From an uncultured Alphaproteobacteria bacterium (GTDB lineage Bacteria; Pseudomonadota; Alphaproteobacteria; Bin95), in NCBI GenBank assembly GCA_938083135.1, contig CALLKY010000018.1:1-52595 (forward strand): DNA of 52,595 bases. Direction: 5' to 3'. This document shows, piece after piece, positions 42,798-52,503 of this stretch (its first letter is position 1; every line of letters starts with the position of its first letter). The notes under the pieces were generated by a model. The model saw only the letters and a program-made list of their open reading frames with translations. It ran no database searches and was not told the origin of the DNA. A program made the translations under genes and the position numbers.

Positions 42798-43985
42798 ATG
42801 GATGGCATGACCTCAAAACCGGCGTTTGATACGCCGCCCGGACATCGTGCTGCGATGCTCGGACCCTTGATCGATTCCCACCGGGATTCCGTAGAAGCGA
42901 CCCGGCGCCTACCGCCCCCTTTGCTAGATGCCCTGCATGGGGCTGGCTTATTTCGGCTACTGCTACCAAAGCCCTATGGCGGGGAAGAAGCGACGCCAGC
43001 CCAGTTCTTCGCAGCGATTGAAGCCGCTGCCCGCCATGACGCAAGTGTGGCTTGGTGCCTTTGCCAAGCAAATGGTTGTGCGATGACGGCTGCGTATTTG
43101 TCGCCGGATGTTGCCGATGAGATATGGGGAAATGATCCCAACGCGGTCCTGGCTTGGGGGCCGGGCAAGGCTGAAGCTGTACAGGCAGATGATGGGTTTA
43201 CGGTGTCCGGCAGTCTGATGTTTGCAAGCGGTGGGCGGCATGCGACATGGCTTGGTGCCCACACACCAGTGAAAACTGCCGACGGTGAGACCGTGCTCAA
43301 CAGCGCAGGCAAGCCCGAGATTCGTACATTTCTAATGCCGGCCTCTGACATAGAGATGGAGGATATTTGGGATGTGATCGGCCTGCGTGGCACGGCGAGC
43401 GATGGGTATACTCTAGAGAATAAGTTCGTTCCCACCGCCTATACGACCTTCCGGGATGACCCCAGCGTCCGTTCCTATTCGGCGCCGCTATATCATTATC
43501 CAGCCATGACAATGTACGCGACCGGATTTGCCGGTGTGGCACTTGGCATTGCACAGGGCTTTTTGGGGGATTTCCTGCAGTTCGCGCAAGGGAAGGTTCC
43601 GCGCATGGCCAAGTCTACGGTGGCCAACAGTCCTGTGGCGCAGGCGGAGACCGCAACAGCATCCGCCAGGATCATGGCAAGCCGGGCGCTCTTGATGCAG
43701 GAGACAGAACAAGTCTGGGCGGAAACTCTAGCGAGTGGTGGGCTTAGTTCTGCAGGCCGCGCGCGTATCCGTCTCGCTTCAACCTTCGCAATTCACGAGG
43801 CTAAGGGGGCCGTCAATGCGCTTTATGATTTGGCGGGGGCTGATGCAATCTTTGCGTCTGGACCATTCGAGCGCCGGTTCCGAGATATCCATACCGTGAC
43901 GCAGCAATTGCAGGGCCGAAAGACACATATGCAAAGCGTGGGCGCATGGCTAATGGGTCATGAGCCTGATCTCAACGTCATGTAG
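42798..43985 (+). CDS. Acyl-CoA dehydrogenase-fold flavoprotein (group D flavin monooxygenase-like)
   Basis: The 395-residue product has the acyl-CoA dehydrogenase fold but with features of flavin-dependent hydroxylases such as HsaA, HpaB-type or DszC. FRLLLPKPYGGEEATPAQFF at the N-terminus and SVAWCLCQANGCAMTAAYL are typical of the DszC/HsaA branch, and the FAD-binding TDG-type loop is not the acyl-CoA DH form. No C-terminal catalytic glutamate motif is seen. The probable activity is oxidation of an aromatic or heterocyclic substrate with a separate reductase. The start could be ATG 42798 or 42807; TTG at 42774 is least likely. It diverges from the ThDP gene. Confidence 0.85.
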   Translation: MDGMTSKPAFDTPPGHRAAMLGPLIDSHRDSVEATRRLPPPLLDALHGAGLFRLLLPKPYGGEEATPAQFFAAIEAAARHDASVAWCLCQANGCAMTAAYLSPDVADEIWGNDPNAVLAWGPGKAEAVQADDGFTVSGSLMFASGGRHATWLGAHTPVKTADGETVLNSAGKPEIRTFLMPASDIEMEDIWDVIGLRGTASDGYTLENKFVPTAYTTFRDDPSVRSYSAPLYHYPAMTMYATGFAGVALGIAQGFLGDFLQFAQGKVPRMAKSTVANSPVAQAETATASARIMASRALLMQETEQVWAETLASGGLSSAGRARIRLASTFAIHEAKGAVNALYDLAGADAIFASGPFERRFRDIHTVTQQLQGRKTHMQSVGAWLMGHEPDLNVM

Positions 43986-43995
43986 CGGATACAGA

Positions 43996-44027
43996 AAGGG
44001 CCGACGGTCTGATGACTGCCGGCCCTT
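43996..44027. terminator. Hairpin between the flavoprotein and GH5 genes
   Basis: A perfect 8-bp stem (43996-44003 with 44020-44027) lies between two convergent stops. The downstream tract is AATCTATG, so the T-run is missing on the plus strand; on the minus strand it ends TTTCTG, which is better. Confidence 0.6.
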
Positions 44028-44050
44028 AATCTATGTCAAAGCTTTTGCCT

Positions 44051-45235
44051 TCAGCGTGCGGCGCTTTTGAGGCGTCCGAGCAAGGAAAGCTTCCGGCTAT
44101 TCAGGGATTGCCAGTCTTCACCCAGTACACCGCCGGTATCGTCGGAATTTGGGTTGAATTGCCAGTAGAACCAGCAATAGGACATGCCTGGGCGTTGGTT
44201 CATGTAGGAGACGAATGCATCCTGCCAATTGGCGTCCTTGCTACCGCGGCGATATTTACCGCCAAATTCACCAGCGCAGACAGCGTTGGAGCTTGCCATG
44301 TGGCCGAAATGCGCGTCCCAAATCGCAGGCATATTAAGAGGATACCCTGCTTTCTTGAAGTAAGGCATCATGTAAACGTCTGGCCCATAGACGTGCGGGC
44401 TCAGCACAAGCTTGTGGGCCGGGATCATCGCGTTATTGATCGGGCGACGACGGGCTTCAACGAAGTTTGAGCCCCAGAATGCGCCATATCCGGCCGTATC
44501 AGTGCGTGTTTCAGCCACACCCTGCACAAAGACAAGCAGGCGGGGGTTGTAACGCAGTACCTGTTGGCCGCCACGTTCTGCCAAGCCTTTCCATTCGGAC
44601 CAGGAAATACCGTGTGGCTCGTTGAACAGGTCGATGCCAACGACATAGTGGCGTTGCTGGGCAAATTGGGCCATGCGAGCCAGGTCGTTCAACCAATCCT
44701 CAACCTTATAGCTGCCATCCCGAGCGTATGGGGCCGGGGCGTCACCGCCACTCACTTTGGAATCGTGGCCGTTATAGCCAAGTACAACCCAAAGCCCGGC
44801 ACGAGCTGCAGCATCGACCGTTTGAGTCAGCATTTTCAGCCCAGTGGGGCCATAACCCGCATCCTGCGCCCAGTCGGCGACCTTCTTGCGGTCATCCAGC
44901 ACATCCGGTGAGACCGGCAGGCGGATAGCAGTGAATCCGGCTTGTTTGATCTGTGCGAAATAGTCCTGCAGGGACCGGCCAGCCCAAAGGCCGTGGGGGG
45001 CGCGATCGCGGGTCTCTAGGCCAGACCAGTTCAAACCGAATAGATGAATCGGTCGACGGTCAGCGTAAATGCGTGACTGATACACATGAAATTGCTGTGG
45101 TTGGATCTGGTGCGGCGAAAGCCGTGTTTGTGCCTGCGCACGGGCGATTTGAACACCGCCTTGTGCGCCAGCAAATGCCGTTGGCAATGTTGCCAAGCAT
45201 GCTGCTGCAATGAAAGAGGAGAGGGCGCGCTTCAT
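44051..45235 (-). CDS. Secreted glycoside hydrolase family 5 (endoglucanase-like)
   Basis: The 394-residue protein has a signal peptide (about 1-24, cleavage near AFAGA) and a GH5 barrel. The catalytic acid is E206 in IDLFNEPHG and the nucleophile is E323 in CAGEFGGKY; the FGLNWSGLET start and LSPHVYGP (H281, Y283) are also typical. It should hydrolyse a beta-1,4-glucan or related polysaccharide outside the cytoplasm. No carbohydrate-binding module is visible. AT-rich flanking DNA separates it from ruvX, with no recognised motif in the 198 bases between them. Confidence 0.92.
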   Translation of the reverse strand: MKRALSSFIAAACLATLPTAFAGAQGGVQIARAQAQTRLSPHQIQPQQFHVYQSRIYADRRPIHLFGLNWSGLETRDRAPHGLWAGRSLQDYFAQIKQAGFTAIRLPVSPDVLDDRKKVADWAQDAGYGPTGLKMLTQTVDAAARAGLWVVLGYNGHDSKVSGGDAPAPYARDGSYKVEDWLNDLARMAQFAQQRHYVVGIDLFNEPHGISWSEWKGLAERGGQQVLRYNPRLLVFVQGVAETRTDTAGYGAFWGSNFVEARRRPINNAMIPAHKLVLSPHVYGPDVYMMPYFKKAGYPLNMPAIWDAHFGHMASSNAVCAGEFGGKYRRGSKDANWQDAFVSYMNQRPGMSYCWFYWQFNPNSDDTGGVLGEDWQSLNSRKLSLLGRLKSAAR

Positions 45236-45433
45236 GCAAATCTCCGATCGTTAAAAGGTTCGCCACAATCAACCAAACCTTGATGACCTTCCTAGTCACC
45301 TGTACCAATTCGGCTGCATTTTAGAAATATGCCAAATTAGGCGCTTTGATGCACTTAGTATTTTAGGCACCTAAGGCTTAATAAATTCGTGAAACTGCAC
45401 AGTCCAGTCAGCCGTTCTTAGCATCCAAATAGA

Positions 45434-45907
45434 TTAAGCCTGCCCATCATGTAGGTGATCTAAAAACCCTTGCAAGATAAATGCGGCAGCGGCTTTATCT
45501 ATATTTGCGTCCCGTTTGGCCCGGCTCATATCGGCTTCAAGCATCGCGCGGTTTACGGCATTTGTTGATAACCGCTCATCCCAGAATGCAATCGGCATTT
45601 CACGAATGGCTATTAAATTATAAGCGAAAGCCTTTGATGCCTGCGCCCGCGGTCCCGTCCGGCCTGAGAGATCGAGCGGGAGGCCAATGATGGCACCGCC
45701 CGCTGCCGTTTCATCCATCAGGTCGAGTAGGGCGTCTGCAGTTGGCTGGAACTTGCGCCCGCGTGGAACAACAGTCCGTGCCGTCGCAATGGTCAAATTA
45801 ATGTCTGAAACGGCCACGCCTACAGTGCGCGCACCAACGTCCAACCCAAGCAGGCGAGAGCCTGCCGGGAGGGCCTTTAAGAGTTCCTGAGGCTTGCAGA
45901 TTGTCAT
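45434..45907 (-). CDS. ruvX: Putative Holliday junction resolvase / pre-16S rRNA nuclease RuvX (YqgF)
   Basis: The 157-residue protein has the YqgF signatures: LLGLDVGARTVGVAVSD near the start, IIGLPLDLSGRTGPRAQ in the middle and DERLSTNAVN (the second acidic site), with DKAAAAFILQGFLD at the end. It is thought to process the 5' end of 16S rRNA and was proposed as a junction resolvase. ATG 45907 was chosen because the 19-codon upstream extension does not match the family. It is divergent from gatC, the usual ruvX-gatC layout in alphaproteobacteria. Confidence 0.94.
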   Translation of the reverse strand: MTICKPQELLKALPAGSRLLGLDVGARTVGVAVSDINLTIATARTVVPRGRKFQPTADALLDLMDETAAGGAIIGLPLDLSGRTGPRAQASKAFAYNLIAIREMPIAFWDERLSTNAVNRAMLEADMSRAKRDANIDKAAAAFILQGFLDHLHDGQA

Positions 45908-46024
45908 TCGGAATGGTACTCGCGATGCACATGATTCCGCAAGGTTTCCTACGCTATATTCCAACTTTCGTACCGAATTTAGCTTGGCGGGAGCCTTGCC
46001 TCAAAATTGAGGAAATAGCATTTC

Positions 46025-46312
46025 ATGTCTCTGGACCGCGATACCGTCGCAGACATCGCCAGATTGGCGCGCATCAACGTCGCTGATGGCGAGTTGGATA
46101 GCCTGGCCGGCGAACTCAGTCAGATCCTGAACTGGGTAGAGCAACTGAACAGCGTTGATACCAAGGGCGTTGAGCCGCTGGTTGGCGTTGGTACAGCCAT
46201 GGCCCCATTGCGGCAGGATGTGGTGAATGATGGCGGGCAGGCGGACGCAGTTGTTAGCAATGCGCCCGATGCAGTGGGTCCATATTTCGGTGTCCCGAAG
46301 GTGATTGAATAG
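46025..46312 (+). CDS. gatC: Aspartyl/glutamyl-tRNA amidotransferase subunit C
   Basis: GatC is the small subunit that stabilises GatA and GatB in the complex that amidates misacylated Asp-tRNA-Asn and/or Glu-tRNA-Gln. The 95-residue product has the GatC pattern [40 protein letters not shown] and [11 protein letters not shown], and the C-terminal PKVIE tail. Two bases separate it from gatA. Confidence 0.97.
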   Translation: MSLDRDTVADIARLARINVADGELDSLAGELSQILNWVEQLNSVDTKGVEPLVGVGTAMAPLRQDVVNDGGQADAVVSNAPDAVGPYFGVPKVIE

Positions 46313-46314
46313 TC

Positions 46315-47805
46315 ATGAGCGCACTCTCAGACCTCCTGCGCCTGGATATTGCCAGCGCTCGCAAGGGCTTGGCGGACAAGCAATTCACTGCCCGTGAGCT
46401 GACCGAAGCCTACCTGGCTGCTGCTGACGACGCGCGCGCCCTGAATGGCTTCATCACTGAAACGCCGGATCAGGCGCTTGCTGACGCAGATGCTGCAGAT
46501 GCGCGCCTACTGGCCGGAAACGCGACTGCGATGACCGGCATGCCTATCGCGCAGAAGGATTTATTCTGCACAGAGGGTATCAGAACAACGGCGGCCTCTA
46601 AGATTCTTGGCGATTTCACGCCGCCCTATGAATCGACCGTGTCCGGTAAGCTGAAGGCAGATGGCGCAGTATTGCTTGGCAAAGCAAACCTGGATGAGTT
46701 CGCCATGGGGTCCGCCAATATCACGAGCGCGTTCGGTCCAGTAACCAATCCTTGGACACCCGAAGGTGCAGCAGCCCCTTTAACGCCTGGCGGATCTTCT
46801 GGCGGATCAGCGGCCTTGGTCGCAGCTGGGGCTGCCATTGCTGCCACGGGAACGGATACGGGCGGATCAATCCGCCAACCGGCCGCATTATGCGGCGTCG
46901 TTGGCCTGAAGCCGACCTATGGGCGCTGCTCGCGCTGGGGTGTCGTGGCATTTGCGTCGTCGCTGGATCAGCCGGGGCCAATTACCCGCTCTGTCAGAGA
47001 CGCTGCGATCATGCTGGGCTCGATGGCAGGCCATGATCCGAAGGATTCTACATCAGCATCTGCGGCACCTGTCGATTTCGAGGCTGCACTGGCTGGCGGT
47101 GTTAAAAGCATGCGTGTCGGCGTGCCACGGGAATATCGGGCAGACGGCATGCCTGCTGAGATAGATGCGCTCTGGCAAGAAGGCATTGAGATGGCGAAAG
47201 CCGCTGGGGCCGAGATTGTTGATGTGTCCCTGCCCATGACCAAAATGGCCTTGCCCGCCTATTATATCGTGGCATTGGCAGAGGCATCCTCCAATCTCGC
47301 CCGGTATGACGGTGTGCGCTACTGCGCCCGTGAGGACGGAAACGACCTGACGGAAATGTACAGCAATACCCGTGGTACAGGCTTCGGCGAGGAGGTGAGG
47401 CGGCGTATTCTCATTGGCACATATGTTCTGTCAGCCGGCTACTACGACGCCTATTACAAGCAGGCGCAGAAAGTCCGCACACTGATCGCTAATGATTTCA
47501 ATGCGGCCTTCAATGATGTGGATGTGTTGCTAACGCCGACAACGCCGAGTGCTGCGTTCGCTGCTGGCGATGTGGATGACCCGGTGGCGATGTATATGAA
47601 TGACATCTTTACAGTTCCGGCCAGCATGGCAGGCCTTCCTGGAATGTCCGTCCCCGCTGGCCTCTCCGCAGAGGGCCTTCCGCTTGGCTTACAAATCATT
47701 GGCAAGCCTTTCGATGAAGCGTCCGTTTTACAGATGGGCCAAGCGATTGAAGACGCTGCTGGGTTCGACAAGACGCCGCGCCTTCTTGCGGGAGCAAAAT
47801 CATGA
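46315..47805 (+). CDS. gatA: Aspartyl/glutamyl-tRNA amidotransferase subunit A
   Basis: GatA hydrolyses glutamine to supply ammonia for the transamidation. The 496-residue amidase-signature protein has the Ser-cisSer-Lys set: K81 (AQKDLF), S161 (PGGSSGGS) and S185 (DTGGS). The last four bases overlap gatB (ATGA), so the two are translationally coupled in gatCAB. Confidence 0.98.
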   Translation: MSALSDLLRLDIASARKGLADKQFTARELTEAYLAAADDARALNGFITETPDQALADADAADARLLAGNATAMTGMPIAQKDLFCTEGIRTTAASKILGDFTPPYESTVSGKLKADGAVLLGKANLDEFAMGSANITSAFGPVTNPWTPEGAAAPLTPGGSSGGSAALVAAGAAIAATGTDTGGSIRQPAALCGVVGLKPTYGRCSRWGVVAFASSLDQPGPITRSVRDAAIMLGSMAGHDPKDSTSASAAPVDFEAALAGGVKSMRVGVPREYRADGMPAEIDALWQEGIEMAKAAGAEIVDVSLPMTKMALPAYYIVALAEASSNLARYDGVRYCAREDGNDLTEMYSNTRGTGFGEEVRRRILIGTYVLSAGYYDAYYKQAQKVRTLIANDFNAAFNDVDVLLTPTTPSAAFAAGDVDDPVAMYMNDIFTVPASMAGLPGMSVPAGLSAEGLPLGLQIIGKPFDEASVLQMGQAIEDAAGFDKTPRLLAGAKS

Positions 47806-49253
47806 GCACCATTGAAGGCCAGGATGGCGCGTGGGAAATGGTGATTGGGCTTGAAACGCATGCCCAAGTTGCCTCCAAAGCAAAGCTTTTTTCCTCGGCC
47901 TCTGCCGCGTTTGGCGGCGCGCCGAATGACCATGTGGCGTTCTTGGATGCTGGCATGCCAGGCATGCTGCCCGTCATCAACCAACGTTGCGTTGAGGCGG
48001 CCGTTTTGAGCGGTTTTGGCATGAACTCGACGATCAATCTGAAATCGATCTTTGACCGCAAGAACTATTTCTATCCAGATTTGCCACTTGGATATCAGAT
48101 ATCCCAGTTTTCTGACCCAATTGTATCGGGCGGCTGGCTCGATATCGAACTTGAAGGTGGTGAGACTAAGCGGATTGGCGTCACGAGGCTGCATCTAGAG
48201 CAAGATGCGGGCAAGAGCATCCACGACCAGGACCCATACCGCACTTTAGTTGACCTAAACCGTGCTGGCGTTGGTTTGATGGAGATCGTGTCCGAGCCGG
48301 ATATCGGCAGTGCGGAAGAAGCCGCTGCCTATGTCACGAAGCTCCGGGCAATCCTGCGTTATCTCGGCGTTTGCGATGGCAATATGGAGGAGGGCTCCCT
48401 TCGCTGTGACGTCAACCTCTCTATGCGGCGGCCTGGTGATGAGCTCGGGACGCGCTGTGAGATTAAGAACGTCAACTCCATCCGCTTCATCCGTGAGGCG
48501 ATTGAATTCGAAGCGCGTCGCCAGGTGGAAGTGCTGGAGGATGGCGGTGCCATTGTCCAGGAAACCCGGTTGTTTGATCCAGACCGTGGCGAAACCCGCT
48601 CCATGCGCAGCAAGGAAGAAAGCCACGACTACCGCTACTTCCCAGATCCAGACCTACCGCCGCTGGTACTAGAGCAATCCTATGTGGATGAACTGCGCGC
48701 TGGCATGCCCGAACTGCCGGACGCAAAGAAGACCCGCTTCGTCACGGAACTTGGGCTGACATCCTATGATGCAGATGTCCTAACAGCAGACCGCGATAAC
48801 GCGCTCTATTTTGAGGCAGCTGCAGACGGTCGGGACGCTAAAACTGTCGCCAACTGGGTGACGGGGGAGGTGTTTGGCCGACTCAACAAAAATGATGTGT
48901 CGATTAATACGGCACCAGTTCCAGCAGCGGAACTCGGCGCGCTCGTCGATATGATTAAATCGGGCAAGATATCTGGGCGTCAGGCTAAAGAAGCATTTGA
49001 AGCCATGTGGGCAGAAGGCAAACCTGCGCAGACTGTGGTTGATGAGCTGGGCCTGTCCCAGATATCAGATGACAGCGCAATTGAAGCGCTCGTCGATCAG
49101 GTCATGCAGGCGAATATGGATAAGGTCGAAGAATACCGTGGCGGCAAGCCTAAACTGATCGGCTTTTTTGTTGGCCAGGTGATGAAGGCCAGTAAAGGGC
49201 AGGCGAACCCTGCTTCGGTGAATGCAATGCTAAAAGCGAAACTCGACGGCTAA
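47802..49253 (+). CDS. gatB: Aspartyl/glutamyl-tRNA amidotransferase subunit B
   Basis: GatB is the ATP-dependent kinase-like subunit that activates the mischarged aminoacyl end. The 483-residue protein has the GatB opening [27 protein letters not shown] and a C-terminal YqeY-like tail (about 410-483) ending VNAMLKAKL. It overlaps gatA by four bases. With gatCAB present, AspRS at 17.5 kb or a GluRS elsewhere may be non-discriminating. Confidence 0.98.
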   Translation: MSTIEGQDGAWEMVIGLETHAQVASKAKLFSSASAAFGGAPNDHVAFLDAGMPGMLPVINQRCVEAAVLSGFGMNSTINLKSIFDRKNYFYPDLPLGYQISQFSDPIVSGGWLDIELEGGETKRIGVTRLHLEQDAGKSIHDQDPYRTLVDLNRAGVGLMEIVSEPDIGSAEEAAAYVTKLRAILRYLGVCDGNMEEGSLRCDVNLSMRRPGDELGTRCEIKNVNSIRFIREAIEFEARRQVEVLEDGGAIVQETRLFDPDRGETRSMRSKEESHDYRYFPDPDLPPLVLEQSYVDELRAGMPELPDAKKTRFVTELGLTSYDADVLTADRDNALYFEAAADGRDAKTVANWVTGEVFGRLNKNDVSINTAPVPAAELGALVDMIKSGKISGRQAKEAFEAMWAEGKPAQTVVDELGLSQISDDSAIEALVDQVMQANMDKVEEYRGGKPKLIGFFVGQVMKASKGQANPASVNAMLKAKLDG

Positions 49254-49272
49254 GAGTGGCGGCGTATGTCGA

Positions 49273-49527
49273 TTAGGCCATGCGCTGGGCGCGGGCGCGG
49301 TGCATTCGTGCGGTGGCTGATACTGGCTGCGGCGGCACAATAGGTTGCAAGGTCAGGCCAAGAATGGAGGCGATTTCGGACCGGGCCTCGCCAAGGCTTT
49401 TGGCTTCACGGGCGTCATCACGGTCGAAAACTTCCATGGACTGCAGTTTGATTTCAATGAGATCAAGCACAGTCTCTAAGGCGTCGCGGCTTAGATTTGT
49501 CGTGTGAACGCGCTTCGGTCGGGCCAT
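49273..49527 (-). CDS. Small hypothetical protein
   Basis: An 84-residue soluble protein beginning with MARPKRVHTTNLSR and a helical, charged middle (about 15-55). The C-terminus is basic and proline-containing. A weak AAGG lies about eight bases before ATG. I do not recognise a family; the basic N-terminus hints at a nucleic-acid-associated or ribbon-helix-helix-like role but this is a guess. It converges on gatB with 19 bases between stops. Confidence 0.45.
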   Translation of the reverse strand: MARPKRVHTTNLSRDALETVLDLIEIKLQSMEVFDRDDAREAKSLGEARSEIASILGLTLQPIVPPQPVSATARMHRARAQRMA

Positions 49528-49630
49528 GGTGAATGCCTTCTACTATAGGTGTTGGCGTTAACTGTAGTTTCGGCGCGCTAACCTTAATGTGGCGTAAATG
49601 GGCTAATGCTTTTTTAGTGAAGCGTATCTG

Positions 49631-49659
49631 TTGGACATTCGCCGTTTAAATGATAGAGA
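49631..49659 (+). promoter_or_regulatory. Possible sigma-70 promoter of the OmpA-type porin gene
   Basis: TTGGAC (49631-49636), a 17-base spacer and TAGAGA (49654-49659), ending 46 bases before the start codon. The match is moderate. Confidence 0.35.
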
Positions 49660-49705
49660 AGCGCTGAATCTTGGGGCGTCCCAGAGTATTGATGCAGGAG
49701 CGAAT

Positions 49706-50821
49706 ATGATCAAACGCTTTATTGGCGTAACGGCGGCTGCCATGATGGCGTTGCCAGCAATTGCGCAGGCTGGCCCGCGTGAGGGCATTTATATCGGTGC
49801 TGGTGGTGGTCTCAACTATCATCAGGACGCTGATATTGAAGGAAATCGTTTGAATGGCGAAGCTGAGTTTGATCTCGGCGGCGCCTTCATGGGCGTTGTT
49901 GGGTACGCTTTCGGCGGACCGCGCCTTGAGTACGAGCTGTCCTACAGGATTAATGGTACGGACGAAGCTACCGTAGCCAATGCAGGCATTGGCGCTATTA
50001 ACACAACGCCTGGCGGCGGCTTCCATACAGTCGCATCGATGGTTAACTTCTACTATGACATTGATATTGGGGCATCGATTACCCCGTATATTGGTGCGGG
50101 TATCGGCGGCGCTTATGCCGAATACACCTCAATCGGCGAAGAAATTGCATTTGCCTACCAAGGTATTGTTGGTGCAAGTCTCGATCTCGGCGGCAATCTC
50201 GAAGGTTTCGCTGATTATCGCTATCTCGCCACCACAAAAGTCGAAGGTGGTGGCCTCGGTCGCGCTGCAGATATTGAAAACCGCAATCATTCGCTCATGG
50301 TCGGGCTGCGTTACCACTTCGGCCCACTATATGACCGGTCCGAGCCTGTTGCTTACACTCCCCCACCTGCAGCGCCTGCGCCACGGCCAATTGCGCGCCC
50401 AGTAGCACCACCACCGCCTGCATATCGCCCGCCGGTTCGTCGTGCCCCGCCGCCACTTGTGGCAGCAGCACCAGCTATTCGGGCTCCGGCTGAACGGCGC
50501 TTCCTGGTATTCTTTGACTTTGATAGCGCTTCCGTACGCACTGATGGCCAACAGGTCATTCGTGATGCTGCATCTGCGTCCCGCCAGGTTGCTGTTACCC
50601 GGATTGACGTTACCGGCCATGCGGATCGCTCCGGTAGTGCTCGCTACAATGATCGTCTCTCCCGCCGTCGGGCCAATGCCGTTAAGCGCGGCTTGATTTC
50701 CAACGGTGTTCCAGAGAAAGACATCATCATCTATGCCCGTGGTGAGCGTGAGCCACTGGTACCAACCCGTGACGGTGTGCGCGAGCCGCAGAACCGCCGG
50801 GTGGAGATTGTGCTGAATTGA
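49706..50821 (+). CDS. OmpA-like outer membrane protein
   Basis: The 371-residue protein has a signal peptide (about 1-22, ending AQA), an N-terminal beta-barrel (about 27-215) with EGIYIGAGGGLNY and GASLDLGGNLEGFADYRYL, a Pro/Ala/Arg-rich linker (about 225-268), and a C-terminal OmpA domain with FFDFDSASVR, VTGHADRSGS and NRRVEIVLN. It should link the outer membrane to peptidoglycan. ATG 49706 has AGGAG seven bases upstream; upstream in-frame codons lack a signal. A strong terminator follows. Confidence 0.94.
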   Translation: MIKRFIGVTAAAMMALPAIAQAGPREGIYIGAGGGLNYHQDADIEGNRLNGEAEFDLGGAFMGVVGYAFGGPRLEYELSYRINGTDEATVANAGIGAINTTPGGGFHTVASMVNFYYDIDIGASITPYIGAGIGGAYAEYTSIGEEIAFAYQGIVGASLDLGGNLEGFADYRYLATTKVEGGGLGRAADIENRNHSLMVGLRYHFGPLYDRSEPVAYTPPPAAPAPRPIARPVAPPPPAYRPPVRRAPPPLVAAAPAIRAPAERRFLVFFDFDSASVRTDGQQVIRDAASASRQVAVTRIDVTGHADRSGSARYNDRLSRRRANAVKRGLISNGVPEKDIIIYARGEREPLVPTRDGVREPQNRRVEIVLN

Positions 50822-50846
50822 TTTAGCGCTCTGCTTCAACAATACG

Positions 50847-50886
50847 AAAAACCCCGCCAGGCACTGCCTTGGCGGGGTTTTTCTAT
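50847..50886. terminator. Strong bidirectional terminator after the OmpA gene
   Basis: A 13-bp stem (50847-50859 with 50870-50882) is flanked by A-run and T-run, so it works on both strands. It ends the OmpA message and the convergent CaCA/hypothetical operon. Confidence 0.92.
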
Positions 50887-50925
50887 TTCAGAGTTTAGAC
50901 TAACAGCGCACTCTACGTGAATGAG

Positions 50926-51405
50926 CTATGGGCAAAGGTCATCATGTTGAAGGCGGCGCGCCTGAGGTTGCCGGGACGCAAAAGACCCGAGCGACGCGCT
51001 TGGCAGCGAGGATGCCTGGTGATGCAACGCGGAAACGAAGGTGCAGTAATGACTGGCCCAGCCAGATTTGCGGCTTGACGCTTCATTGGCCAGCCGTGTC
51101 ACAAATGAATCCAGCGCCCGCTGGCCTTCAGCACGCCCATAGCGATTAAAGAAGTAATCTGTCAGAACCGAGCCGTACTCCCGCAGCGTCGGTTCATGCT
51201 GCTGAAGAAACGCGGCATATTGTTGATGCTGGTCACACGCGAGTGCGCCGACCGTCAGTTCAGATTGCAGAATACGGACGGCCACGGCCTCAGAATGTAC
51301 CTGGGCGGAGCAGCTCGCGGCATTGGCCTGCGCAATCGGTGCCAAAGCCAGCAGGGTGCCCACGGCAATTCCCTTCTTTAGCTTTCGCATCTCACGAACC
51401 TTCAT
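50926..51405 (-). CDS. Hypothetical periplasmic protein
   Basis: The 159-residue product has a basic N-terminus and signal peptide (cleavage near ANAA, about residue 30), then a Cys/Gln-rich mature part without a domain I recognise. It contains four cysteines in the mature region (the first just after cleavage). The start at ATG 51403-51405 overlaps the stop of the Na+/Ca2+ exchanger gene (ATGA) and has GGAG seven bases upstream, so co-expression with the exchanger is likely. A role linked to it is inference. Confidence 0.6.
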   Translation of the reverse strand: MKVREMRKLKKGIAVGTLLALAPIAQANAASCSAQVHSEAVAVRILQSELTVGALACDQHQQYAAFLQQHEPTLREYGSVLTDYFFNRYGRAEGQRALDSFVTRLANEASSRKSGWASHYCTFVSALHHQASSLPSASLGSFASRQPQARRLQHDDLCP

Positions 51406-52352
51406 AGCGCTGCTCCATCTATGTATAGCCACGCTATATATGCCAAATAACTCCCTAACATAAGGATACCAGTGCTGCGATTAACCATGCCTTTGAAGAG
51501 GATCATGGCGAGCAGAGCAGTACCAGCGAATGTCGCAACCGCAACATCTGTCATGTAATCTGCTGAATTGATGAGAAGCGGCGCTGCCAATGCCGACAAC
51601 CCAAGCACACCGAATACGTTAAATACGCACGAGCCCAGCACGTTGCCGACCGCCATATCAGCATGGCCACGGCGTGCGGCGATAATGACGGTCGCCAGCT
51701 CCGGTAGGGATGTGCCTACAGCGACCATCGATACGGCAATCACCCTATCCGACACGCCAAGACCCTGCGCGATGCCTACAGCGGCATTCACCATCATCTC
51801 CGCCCCTATCAGCAAAGCAATGAACCCGGCCACCCCAATGACGACGGCACGCCATAGCGGCCCGCTTGAGAGCACGCCAAGCTCGTCAAGTTCAGAATTG
51901 TCAGTGCCCGTGCGCTTCACTTCGATGAATGTCCAGATGATATAGGCAATTAGAATCGCCACCATGATCGCGCCAGCGAGCCGCGTATATCCGCCAAGAA
52001 TGCATGCAATAGACAAACAGATCGTCGCCACAGCCATCATGGCAGTGTCACGGCGGATCGCACTGCCAGAGCAGGGCAGCGCGCTAATCGCAGCGCCGGC
52101 ACCCAGAACCAATAAGATGTTGGCGATATTGCTGCCGATGACATTGCCGACGGCGATATCTGAAAATCCATGCAAGGCCGCATCAATCGACACAAACATT
52201 TCAGGGGCGGATGTCGCGAACCCAACGATCACTACGCCGACAAATAAGTTAGAGAGCCCGGCACGTTGGGATACAGCAACAGCACCGCGGACCATAGCTT
52301 CCGCGCCGCCAAGCAAAAGTGCGGCGCCAAAAATAAGCGCAAGAACCGTCAT
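51402..52352 (-). CDS. Na+/Ca2+ (K+-dependent) antiporter, CaCA family
   Basis: The 316-residue membrane protein has two alpha repeats typical of CaCA exchangers: GFATSAPEMFVSIDAALHGFSDIAVGNVIGSNIAN and AVGTSLPELATVIIAARRGHADMAVGNVLGSCVFN, with the acidic PE residues that bind cations. About ten hydrophobic helices are present. It probably exports Ca2+ in exchange for Na+ or H+. The hypothetical gene follows with overlapping ATGA. Confidence 0.94.
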   Translation of the reverse strand: MTVLALIFGAALLLGGAEAMVRGAVAVSQRAGLSNLFVGVVIVGFATSAPEMFVSIDAALHGFSDIAVGNVIGSNIANILLVLGAGAAISALPCSGSAIRRDTAMMAVATICLSIACILGGYTRLAGAIMVAILIAYIIWTFIEVKRTGTDNSELDELGVLSSGPLWRAVVIGVAGFIALLIGAEMMVNAAVGIAQGLGVSDRVIAVSMVAVGTSLPELATVIIAARRGHADMAVGNVLGSCVFNVFGVLGLSALAAPLLINSADYMTDVAVATFAGTALLAMILFKGMVNRSTGILMLGSYLAYIAWLYIDGAAL

Positions 52353-52445
52353 TCAATCAAAACCTTCGCCATCGCCGGAGTGCGCCTATGGTGATGTGGC
52401 GCCGATGCGGCTGCATATCAATATGTTTTATCAGCCGAATAACGA

Positions 52446-52474
52446 TTGACAGAACCTTCCGCCCTGCCTATCAG
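52446..52474 (+). promoter_or_regulatory. Promoter of tRNA-Ser
   Basis: A perfect TTGACA (52446-52451), a 17-base spacer and TATCAG (52469-52474), about 30 bases before the tRNA. This is the best promoter match in the window. Confidence 0.7.
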
Positions 52475-52503
52475 TGCGCTTCGTCCTGAATGGACGTCGT
52501 ATA

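Noticed and set aside
45236-45433. AT-rich gap between GH5 and ruvX as a possible RNA gene
   Set aside because: No paired stems with a terminator and no recognisable tRNA-like arms; it is probably promoter DNA for the GH5 gene.
47454-48194. 246-residue minus-strand open frame across the gatA/gatB junction
   Set aside because: Both gatA and gatB are certain in the other strand and this frame has no recognisable family.
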